Shown one piece after another: positions 57,215 through 64,000 of a stretch of DNA of 64,000 nucleotides. The notes under the pieces were generated by a model. It did not search any database. It was not told the origin of the DNA and was given only the letters and a program-made list of their open reading frames with translations. A program made the translations under genes and the position numbers. Positions within the stretch are counted from its first letter, which is position 1, and every line of letters starts with the position of its first letter. Source of the DNA: Zafaria cholistanensis (GTDB taxonomy: Bacteria > Actinomycetota > Actinomycetes > Actinomycetales > Micrococcaceae); contig NZ_BKDJ01000013.1 of the NCBI RefSeq assembly GCF_008580665.1, positions 1 to 64,000 on the forward strand, in the 5' to 3' direction.

Positions 57215-57296
57215 CCCCACCGCTGTGGCCCGGTTTGCCTGTCGGCCGGGCCACAGCCCTCCTTCTCCCACAGCACACCCTAGGAGCGCACCGCCG

Positions 57297-58436
57297 ATGT
57301 CAAGCATGTTCGACCTCATGGACGAATGGGGTCCCGAGAAAATAGTCGCGGTCAGCGACGCCAAGACGGGAATGAAAGGCGTCCTCGTCATTGACAACAC
57401 CTCCCGGGGCATCGGCAAGGGAGGCACTCGGATGCAGCCCGGAGTCACGGTCGAGGAAATCGCCCGCCTTGCCCGCGTCATGACCTGGAAATGGGCTGGC
57501 GTGGACCTGTTCTACGGCGGGGCGAAGGCCGGCATCCAGGCCGATCCGCGTTCGCCCTATAAGGAGGAGATCCTCCGCTCCTTCGTGCGCCGGCTTTCCA
57601 ACGAAGTGCCCCGCGAATACGTCTTCGGGTTGGACATGGGCCTGACTGAGAACGACGCCGCGGTGATCATCGACGAACTCGGTGACAGGGGTTCGGCCGT
57701 GGGCACCCCCTACGAACTGGGCGGAGTGCCCTACGATCAGCTCGGTATCACCGGCTACGGTGTGGCCGAAGTCGTTGACCAGGCCGCCAGCCGGCAGGGA
57801 CTGCAGGGATCCCGCGTCGCCGTACAGGGCTTCGGCGCCGTGGGTCACGCCACCGCCTCCCGGCTGCACGATCTCGGTTACCAGGTCGTCGCCATTTCCA
57901 CGGCCCAGGGTGCCATCGCCGATCCCAACGGACTGGACATCCCCGAACTGCTGCGCCGCCGCAGCGAGTCTGGCGACGCTTTGGTGGCCGATTTCCCGGA
58001 GCTGAAGATCGACCCGGGCGATGAGCTCTTCGTTGATGCCGAGATCGCCGTCCCTGCAGCACTGCAGGACGTGATCGACGCGGCCGCCGCAGAGCGGATG
58101 GGCGCCCGCCTCGTCGTCGAAGGGGCCAACCTGCCCACCAGCCCTGAAGCCCAGCAGGTGCTGCTGCGGCGCGGAGTCACCGTCGTGCCGGACTTCGTGG
58201 CCAACGCCGGCGGCGTGGTCAGTGCGGCCTTCGCCATGGACGCCCGGTACTCCCCCTTCCGGGCAGCGACCGAGTCCATCTTCGCCACCGTGTCGGAAAA
58301 GCTTCGGTCGAACACCGTCCAGGTTCTTGAGGCGGCAGAAGACCGATCAGTGACAAGCCACGAAGCGGCCCGCTCTCTGGCACAGGAGCGAGTCCGGGCC
58401 GCCATGCTGCTGCGCGGCAAGCCGCTGCCGCACTAG
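57297..58436 (+). CDS. Glu/Leu/Phe/Val-family amino-acid dehydrogenase, candidate 2-aminoadipate dehydrogenase
   Basis: 379 residues, shorter than typical glutamate dehydrogenases and close in size to leucine/phenylalanine dehydrogenases. Substrate and catalytic residues are visible: Lys65 in MTWKWAG, Lys77 in YGGAKAGI and Asp113 in GLDMGL. The NAD(P) motif is VAVQGFGAVGHATA near 174-187. Reversible oxidative deamination of an amino acid is expected. In this operon the missing step is 2-aminoadipate to 2-oxoadipate, usually done by an aminotransferase, so that substrate is inferred. Plain glutamate dehydrogenase activity is the main alternative. ATG, weak ribosome-binding site GGAG 12 bases upstream. 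Confidence 0.85.
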   Translation: MSSMFDLMDEWGPEKIVAVSDAKTGMKGVLVIDNTSRGIGKGGTRMQPGVTVEEIARLARVMTWKWAGVDLFYGGAKAGIQADPRSPYKEEILRSFVRRLSNEVPREYVFGLDMGLTENDAAVIIDELGDRGSAVGTPYELGGVPYDQLGITGYGVAEVVDQAASRQGLQGSRVAVQGFGAVGHATASRLHDLGYQVVAISTAQGAIADPNGLDIPELLRRRSESGDALVADFPELKIDPGDELFVDAEIAVPAALQDVIDAAAAERMGARLVVEGANLPTSPEAQQVLLRRGVTVVPDFVANAGGVVSAAFAMDARYSPFRAATESIFATVSEKLRSNTVQVLEAAEDRSVTSHEAARSLAQERVRAAMLLRGKPLPH

Positions 58437-58471
58437 CATCCGCCATCACGACCCACCCAGGAGTATGAGCC

Positions 58472-61369
58472 ATGTCCCCGTCCCCGAAACGCCCCGGTCA
58501 CGCCGCAGCAGAGGAACTCGTTGACGAGTTGCGCCGGCTCGGGCTGGAAGGAATCCTCGACGATTCGTCCCTGACGCGGGGCCTGTATTCGACGGATGCC
58601 TCCAATTATCGGGTGGTCCCAAAAGTGGTGGTCCTGCCCCGCTCAAAGGAGGACGTCATCACCACGGTGCAGGCGGCGGACAGGCATCGGGTTCCTGTGA
58701 CCGTCCGCGGAGCCGGCACCTCGTGTGCCGGCAACGCGGTCGGGCCGGGCGTGGTCATCGACTTTTCCCGGTTCATGAACCGGGTCCTGTCAATCGATCC
58801 CGAAGCCTCCACGGCGGTCGTGGAGCCCGGGGTGGTGCTCAATACGCTTCAGGTGGCGGCCGAACCCTTCGGGCTGCGTTTCGGGCCCGACCCTTCCACG
58901 GCGACGCGCTGCACGCTGGGCGGGATGATCGGGAACAATGCCTGCGGCCCGCACGGGCTGTCCTACGGGCGGACCGCCGACAACGTGGTGTCCATGACGT
59001 GGCTGACCGGCAGTGGGCAGGTTATCACCGCCGGATCCGGTGTCGAAGCCCTGGACGCGGTGCCTGGCCTGGCCTCCTTCGTCAACGAGAACCTTGCGGT
59101 CATCCGGACCGAGTTCGGCCGCTTCGGCCGGCAGATCTCCGGGTACTCGCTGGAGCATCTGTTGCCCGAAAACGGCCGCAACCTGGCTGCGGCCCTGACC
59201 GGCACCGAAGGCAGCTGTGGCATCCTGCTCGAAGCCACGGTCAAACTTGTTCCCCGTGCCGCGGCCCCGGCCCTGGCCGTGCTCGCCTACGCCGACATGG
59301 CCACCGCCGCCGACGACGTGCCCGCCCTCCTGCCGTTCCGGCCCCTGGCCCTTGAGGGACTGGACGCCCAGCTCGTCGACGTGGTGCGCCGCGCCCACGG
59401 CGGTGCCAGCGTCCCGGCCCTGCCGGCCGGGGGCGGCTGGCTCATGGCCGAAGTCGGGGGGGACACCGCCGAGGAGGCCGTCGAGGCCGCCGGCAAGTTG
59501 GTGGCCGCCTCGCGCGCCCTGGAAGCCAAGGTCCTGCCCGCGGGTCCGGAGGCCACGCGGCTGTGGCAGATCCGCGCCGACGGAGCGGGTTTGGCCGGCC
59601 GGACGGCCGCGGGCGAGCAGGCATGGCCCGGCTGGGAAGACTCCGCCGTTCCCCCGGAACGGCTGGGCGCCTACCTGCGCGGTCTGGAGGCCCTCATGGC
59701 CGACGAAGGCGTGTCCGGGCTGGCTTACGGGCACTTTGGCGACGGCTGCGTGCATGTCCGGGTCGACTTCCCCCTGGAGCGCGACGGGTCCCTCATGCGC
59801 CGGTTCCTGGAGCGCGCCGCGGCCCTGGCCGCTGAGCACGGCGGATCCCTCTCCGGCGAGCACGGCGACGGCCGGGCCCGCTCGGAACTGCTTACGACCA
59901 TGTACAGTCCCGAGGCCCTGCGGGCCATGGAGCAGTTCAAGGCCCTGCTGGATCCTGAGGACCTGATGAATCCCGGCGTCGTAGTCCGCCCCGCGCCCCT
60001 GGACGCGGACCTGCGCCGTCCCCAGGCCCTGCCCCTGACCGCAACCGATGGCTTCGCCTTCGCCCACGACGGCGGGGACATTACCCAGGCCGTGCACCGC
60101 TGCGTGGGCGTGGGTAAATGCCGGGCGGACCTGCGCCCGCAAGGCGGGTTCATGTGCCCGTCCTATACCGCCACCCGCGACGAGAAGGACTCCACCCGCG
60201 GACGTGCCCGCACCCTGCAGGAAATGCTCAATGGCGGCGTCGTCACCCTCGGCTGGTCCTCGCCCGAGGTCCACGAGGCCCTGGACCTGTGCTTGAGCTG
60301 CAAAGCCTGCGCCAACGACTGCCCTACCGGCATCGACATGGCCATGTTCAAATCAGAAACCCTGCACCAGACCTACAAGGGACGCATCCGTCCTTTGAGC
60401 CATTACACCCTTGGCCGTCTGCCGCAGTGGCTCAAGCTCTCCGCCGCCGTGGCCCCACTGGTCAACATCACTGGCCGAATCCCTGTAGCGCGCAAGCTGA
60501 TGATGGCCCTGATGGGAGCCGATACCCGACGCTCCCTGCCACCGCTGCCGGTGCGTCCGTTCCGCTGGACCAGTCAAGCCAAGAAGCACCTGCACGCCGC
60601 CCCCGGGGCGCCCAAGGTCCTGCTTTGGGTCGATTCCTTCTCCGATGCCATGGCCCCGGGAGTCCCCCGAGACGCCCTGGAAGTCCTGGCCGCGGCCGGA
60701 TGCGACGTTAAGGTGTCCGGGCCCGGCGCCTGCTGCGGCCTGACCCTTATCTCCACCGGCCAACTCACCGCCGCCAAGGCCAAACTCCGCAATACCCTGG
60801 ACCTGCTCATCCCGCACGTGCGCGAAGGACGCGCCGTCGTCGGGCTCGAACCCAGCTGCACCGCCACCTTGCGCTCGGACCTGCTCGAACTGCTCCCCGA
60901 CGATCCCCGCGCCGCCGAACTCGCCCGGTCCGTGAAGACGGTCGCCGAATTTCTCACATCCATCGACTGGACCCCTCCCCAAGCGGCCGAGAAGCTCCTC
61001 GTCCAACCGCACTGCCACCACCACTCCGTCATGGGCTATGGTCCGGACCAAGCCCTGCTGGAAGCCATGGGTTGCGACGTCGAAACCTCCGCCGGATGCT
61101 GCGGGCTGGCCGGGAACTTCGGCATGGAAAAAGGCCACTACGAAGTCTCCGAAAACATCGCCCGCGGCGGAATCCTCGCCAAAGCCGAAGCTGCGCCCGA
61201 CCGGGCCATCCTGGCCGACGGCTTCTCCTGCCGCACCCAGGTCCGCGACCTCGCGGGCCTCGACAGCCGCCACCTCGTGCAAGTCATTGCCGAAGCCCTC
61301 CGGTCGGGATCCGGCAGGGAAAATCAGCAGCCGGTTACGGCCGGATCAGTGATAACGCCAGATAACTGA
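58472..61369 (+). CDS. FAD-binding/Fe-S D-2-hydroxyglutarate dehydrogenase (YdiJ-type)
   Basis: 965 residues in three parts. Residues about 40-270 are a PCMH FAD domain (VTVRGAGTSCAGNAVGPGVV; GGMIGNNACGPHG), about 270-520 a lactate/glycolate-oxidase C-terminal cap (YGHFGDGCVHVRVDFPL; GSLSGEHGDGRAR), and the rest a heterodisulfide-reductase-like Fe-S/CCG region (CLSCKACANDCPTG; CCGLTLIS; CCGLAGNFGMEKGHYEVS). This is the YdiJ layout, in which members oxidise D-2-hydroxyglutarate to 2-oxoglutarate and pass electrons to a quinone or ferredoxin. It ends the operon and consumes the HglS product. Confidence 0.9.
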   Translation: MSPSPKRPGHAAAEELVDELRRLGLEGILDDSSLTRGLYSTDASNYRVVPKVVVLPRSKEDVITTVQAADRHRVPVTVRGAGTSCAGNAVGPGVVIDFSRFMNRVLSIDPEASTAVVEPGVVLNTLQVAAEPFGLRFGPDPSTATRCTLGGMIGNNACGPHGLSYGRTADNVVSMTWLTGSGQVITAGSGVEALDAVPGLASFVNENLAVIRTEFGRFGRQISGYSLEHLLPENGRNLAAALTGTEGSCGILLEATVKLVPRAAAPALAVLAYADMATAADDVPALLPFRPLALEGLDAQLVDVVRRAHGGASVPALPAGGGWLMAEVGGDTAEEAVEAAGKLVAASRALEAKVLPAGPEATRLWQIRADGAGLAGRTAAGEQAWPGWEDSAVPPERLGAYLRGLEALMADEGVSGLAYGHFGDGCVHVRVDFPLERDGSLMRRFLERAAALAAEHGGSLSGEHGDGRARSELLTTMYSPEALRAMEQFKALLDPEDLMNPGVVVRPAPLDADLRRPQALPLTATDGFAFAHDGGDITQAVHRCVGVGKCRADLRPQGGFMCPSYTATRDEKDSTRGRARTLQEMLNGGVVTLGWSSPEVHEALDLCLSCKACANDCPTGIDMAMFKSETLHQTYKGRIRPLSHYTLGRLPQWLKLSAAVAPLVNITGRIPVARKLMMALMGADTRRSLPPLPVRPFRWTSQAKKHLHAAPGAPKVLLWVDSFSDAMAPGVPRDALEVLAAAGCDVKVSGPGACCGLTLISTGQLTAAKAKLRNTLDLLIPHVREGRAVVGLEPSCTATLRSDLLELLPDDPRAAELARSVKTVAEFLTSIDWTPPQAAEKLLVQPHCHHHSVMGYGPDQALLEAMGCDVETSAGCCGLAGNFGMEKGHYEVSENIARGGILAKAEAAPDRAILADGFSCRTQVRDLAGLDSRHLVQVIAEALRSGSGRENQQPVTAGSVITPDN

Positions 61370-61403
61370 ACCATCCACCGAAGTGCTTCATGAACTCTCG
61401 TCC

Positions 61404-61449
61404 CGCCCACCGTTTTGCAAGCGGAGGACGGATGCAAGACGGTCGGGCG
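61404..61449. terminator. Hairpin terminator between convergent operons
   Basis: Arms at 61404-61419 and 61433-61449, 16 and 17 bases with one bulge and one wobble, lie between the plus-strand dehydrogenase and the minus-strand amine oxidase. A TTTT occurs inside the left arm. A related hairpin stands at 46230-46269. Confidence 0.6.
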
Positions 61450-61499
61450 AGACACATGCGGGATGACGGACGAACGCGACCTCATTCCTTGGTGGCAGC

Positions 61500-62594
61500 T
61501 TAGGAGGTAGGCGTCTTCTGCCCAGAAACGGGTGTGTTCAAGATGGTATGTGCTGCCTGCATCGCAGCCCGGAGGGCGCCTTCGAGGTGGCCGGCGCACT
61601 CGGTGGCAGTTTCGGTCGAGGCCCAGTGGATCCTGTGATGGACCGGCCTTTGGAACGCAGGGGATCCGTAGTGGGCGGCGGAGGCTTGATGGGAAGGGCT
61701 GGACGGGGTGGTAAAGGGTTCCCGGCTCCAGTCCACGGTCTGGATTTCGCGCACGTTCCGGGCGGCCGGTCCGAACATGCGAACGAGTTGGTCCCTGAAC
61801 GCGGCCTCGATGTCAGCCGTGTCCTGGCCGGCAAACCGTGCGGCGGGGGCAAAGCCAAACAGCGCCGCGAATGATCCCGCGGGGCCTGCGTGGTCATGGA
61901 CTTCGCGGAAGGGGCCGTGGTAACTGATGGCCGATCCCGAGAGGCCGTGCTCACGCCAGAAGGGCGCCTCGTAGACCGCAACAGTCTTCACGGTGCTTCC
62001 CATCCAAACCATCGTGTTCCGAGCGATGTCCCGCACCTCCTCCGGCAGGGGCGGGTCGAAGCTGATCCCCTCCTCCGTCAGTGCCGGCGGCAACGCCAGG
62101 ATCACGTGCCTGGCGGCATGGATGCCGCTGCGGGCCAGGACGTGCACCCGATCGCCGGTGACGGTCAGGGCCGAAACAGGGTCACCCAGCCTGAGGATGC
62201 CGGGTGTCAGGCGGCTGGCCAGGCCGTGAGCCAGGACCTGCGCGCCATGGTGGAAGCGGCGGGAGGGGACGTCGATCGGGTTTCCAGTGAGCCGGCGGGC
62301 TCCGGACCCGTCCGCCTCGAAGAGTGCGTCCCCTTCCAGGTACTGCGGGAATGTGCCCACACCAAGCTGATCAGCCAGTGCCCGGATATGAGGTTCGTTG
62401 GCCCAAAACCAGGTCGCGCCCAGGTCGATCGCACCCGGTCCGGCGTCCATGCTGAGGGTCCGGCCTCCCACACGGTCCCGGCCCTCGAGCACCGTGACGG
62501 TCCGGCCGGCCCGGATTAGGGTGTCGGCGGCGGCCAGTCCGGCGATGCCGGCTCCGATGACGACGACGTCGCACGTTACGTGGGCCGTGCTCAT
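61500..62594 (-). CDS. Flavin monoamine oxidase family protein
   Basis: 364 residues, shorter than the usual 430-500. The FAD motif VVVIGAGIAGLAAADTLIRAG begins at residue 10, followed by VLEGRDRVGGRTLS, the GATWFWANEPHIRALADQLG loop, and the C-terminal FAD-binding IHWASTETATECAGHLEGALRAA. Family members oxidise primary amines or L-amino acids to imines with H2O2 formation. A role in the entry of lysine or a polyamine into the nearby pathway is possible but unproven. ATG start; it overlaps the upstream alcohol dehydrogenase gene by 4 bases. Confidence 0.85.
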   Translation of the reverse strand: MSTAHVTCDVVVIGAGIAGLAAADTLIRAGRTVTVLEGRDRVGGRTLSMDAGPGAIDLGATWFWANEPHIRALADQLGVGTFPQYLEGDALFEADGSGARRLTGNPIDVPSRRFHHGAQVLAHGLASRLTPGILRLGDPVSALTVTGDRVHVLARSGIHAARHVILALPPALTEEGISFDPPLPEEVRDIARNTMVWMGSTVKTVAVYEAPFWREHGLSGSAISYHGPFREVHDHAGPAGSFAALFGFAPAARFAGQDTADIEAAFRDQLVRMFGPAARNVREIQTVDWSREPFTTPSSPSHQASAAHYGSPAFQRPVHHRIHWASTETATECAGHLEGALRAAMQAAHTILNTPVSGQKTPTS

Positions 62595-63388
62595 CGGGTG
62601 GTGGTGGTGTCGAAGACGAGGCGGAAGCGGGGCGCGACGGACCTGATGAGCCCGATGGCCTCGTTGCCATATTCCAGCGGAAGGCGTTCGGCCACGAGCC
62701 TAATGCCGTAGGTGAGGGCGAAGGCCATGGCGTCCTCGGTATCCTGGGCACTGCCGGTGAGGTGGCCGCCGATCGATTGGCCGTTCATGACGAGCCCGGC
62801 GAGGACGTGGATGCACCCGCCGTCGACGCCAATCAGCGTTAGGCGCCCGTGCGGGCGCAGGCCGAACACCGCGACCCGCCCCCAGACCGGGAGGCGGGCG
62901 TGGCAGAGGGGGTTGAACGTCGTGACGCCCGCGCATCCCATGGGTGCGGTGTCGAACACATCCAAGCCATCAGGGATGTGCGCCAGGGCGTCGGCCGGGA
63001 CGGTGACGGATTCGGCCCACCCGCCGGGGCAGGACAGGCCGGGAATCTTGCGGTCGGGGCAGTGCACGATGCCGCCACGCCGGCAGGACGCACAGTGCCT
63101 GCAGCTGCCGCCGAACCAGCCCGCGACGCCCGGGTCCCCCACGCGCCAGTCCCCCACGCGCCGGCGCGCCACGCCGTCGCCGAGTTCGGCGTCGGCGCCG
63201 GCGCCGGCGATCTCGTGTCCGGGGGTGGCTCCGGGGGTCCGGGCGGTGCCGATGTCCGCATGGCACACCCCGCTGGCGGCCACGGAGATGCGCACCCACC
63301 CCGGCTCCGGCGCCGCGGCGGGCACCGTTTCGAGTGCCAGTCCCGTTCCGGCGGCGCTGACCCTCATGACGGCGGCACTGGTGGTCAC
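62591..63388 (-). pseudogene. Zinc-type alcohol dehydrogenase (MDR) lacking most of its nucleotide-binding domain
   Basis: 265 residues against the usual 330-350. The catalytic zinc residues are present (Cys42-His43 in SGVCHADIG; PGHEIAGAG) and so is the structural zinc loop CRHCASCRRGGIVHC. The expected Rossmann core after APMGCAGVTTF is gone: the sequence jumps from WGRVAVFG straight to LRPHGRLTLIGV, omitting the GxGxxG and the following helices. An in-frame deletion of roughly 60-70 residues explains this. It is probably inactive, although the frame is open. GTG start with GAGGG upstream. It forms an operon with the amine oxidase. Confidence 0.65.
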
Positions 63389-63514
63389 GTTCCCTCGTTC
63401 CCGATCCCCCGGCAAGGTCGCCGGTCCCTGAACACTCACATCACCACCGAGGCTAGGGGTTCCCGCCCTTCGGCCGGTAGGGTCCGGGAATGAATCCAGC
63501 TATAAGATGCTGCT
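63389..63514. other. Divergent promoter region between the MDR gene and lysR
   Basis: A 126-bp gap between divergent genes. LysR-type regulators usually act on such a gap, so the adjacent MDR-amine oxidase operon is the likely target. I saw no clear T-N11-A box or promoter pair. Confidence 0.4.
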
Positions 63515-64000
63515 ATGAGTGAGCGCCTGAACATCGAGGGGCTGCGTTACGCGCAGGCCGTGGCCCAGACCAATTCGTTCAGTGCCGCGGCGCGGGCGTA
63601 TGGAGTGACGCAGCCGGCCCTGTCCAACGGTATCGCCAAGCTGGAAGAACGCCTCGGGGAACGCCTGTTCGACCGCTCCCCGCGCGGGGTCGCCCAGACC
63701 CCGTTCGGCGCGCGTATCCTGCCCCTGATCAACGGGGCCCTGACTGCCCTGGACCGCGTCACGGCCGAGTCGAACCGGTGGAACGCGCCCGAGGGCGGCA
63801 CCATCCGCCTGGGCGTCTCGCCCCTGATCAACCCCAAGCTCATCGCCAGCGCCTACAGTGCCGTGTGCCGGCCTGCCGTCCTGTCGGAGCCGCGCAATCT
63901 GGTGCTGCGCGAAGCCAACATGGAAGAGCTCCGGGACGGACTTGCCGACGGAGACCTGGATCTGATCTTCATCCCCTCGGTGGCCCCGATGCCCCGCTAC
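63515..64000 (+). CDS. LysR-family transcriptional regulator, N-terminal 162 residues
   Basis: The gene runs off the right edge. The N-terminal helix-turn-helix is clear: LRYAQAVAQTNSFSAAARAYGVTQPALSNGIAKLEERLGERLFDRSPRGV, the most conserved region of the family, here given by key stretch. The beginning of the effector domain follows (IRLGVSPLIN; LADGDLDLIFI). It is divergent from the MDR-amine oxidase operon, which it probably controls. The effector is unknown. Confidence 0.93.
   Translation, partial: MSERLNIEGLRYAQAVAQTNSFSAAARAYGVTQPALSNGIAKLEERLGERLFDRSPRGVAQTPFGARILPLINGALTALDRVTAESNRWNAPEGGTIRLGVSPLINPKLIASAYSAVCRPAVLSEPRNLVLREANMEELRDGLADGDLDLIFIPSVAPMPRY

Noticed and set aside
57297-58436. 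Straightforward housekeeping glutamate dehydrogenase
   Set aside because: The length is short, and its position inside the catabolic operon makes another amino acid more likely. The possibility is kept open in the feature entry.

Overview
The window is chromosomal DNA from a high-GC actinobacterium, most likely an Arthrobacter-like member of the Micrococcaceae. Supporting signs are very GC-rich coding with frequent GTG starts, a WhiB-type Fe-S regulator, a mycothiol S-conjugate amidase, a divergent rsmI/pmt pair, and several families restricted to or typical of actinobacteria (DUF3499, DUF5719, TIGR03089, DUF4245, DUF4307, TIGR01906). No rRNA gene, CRISPR array or intact tRNA gene was found.

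Bases 1 to about 42,300 are a dense housekeeping core. It holds the start of gabD, rsmI and pmt flanking three 56-bp hairpin repeats, membrane proteins (TIGR01906, SpoIIM-like, RDD), the S-adenosylhomocysteine hydrolase cluster, a cell-envelope block (giant GT2 glycosyltransferase, DUF5719, WhiB, GtrA, LytR-CpsA-Psr, manA), purKE, glpX, carbonic anhydrase, fumC, phoH, a cis-prenyl transferase beside trhA, a YyaL-type thioredoxin protein, mca, greA, ilvA, an AI-2E-type exporter, an aldose epimerase, a YccA-type membrane protein and a stand-alone GroES-like protein. Convergent pairs are mostly separated by hairpin terminators.

At 42,339-42,382 the 3' half of a tRNA (anticodon GCA) lies on the minus strand with no matching 5' half. 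This is the usual scar of tRNA-targeted integration. Everything to its right looks accessory: a CynX-like transporter with its FadR-type repressor, a 1.3-kb gene-poor stretch with a possible ABC-ATPase relic, an EamA exporter, and a large amino-acid catabolic module.

The module at 47.7-61.4 kb is the most interesting part. A minus-strand operon encodes a polar amino-acid ABC importer, an ornithine-cyclodeaminase/mu-crystallin-type ketimine reductase and a 39-residue peptide with a CxxxCxYC motif. A GntR regulator sits between it and a plus-strand operon encoding a DAO-type FAD oxidase, an antiquitin-like aldehyde dehydrogenase, a Glu/Leu/Phe/Val-type dehydrogenase, an HglS-type 2-oxoadipate dioxygenase/decarboxylase (DUF1338) and a large FAD/Fe-S D-2-hydroxyglutarate dehydrogenase. 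Read together, these can carry pipecolate (from lysine) to 2-aminoadipate, 2-oxoadipate, D-2-hydroxyglutarate and 2-oxoglutarate, with an amino-acid dehydrogenase apparently replacing the usual aminotransferase. The right end holds a flavin amine oxidase, a zinc-type alcohol dehydrogenase that appears to have lost its nucleotide-binding core, and the start of a LysR regulator. Functions of the module are inferred from family membership and gene order.
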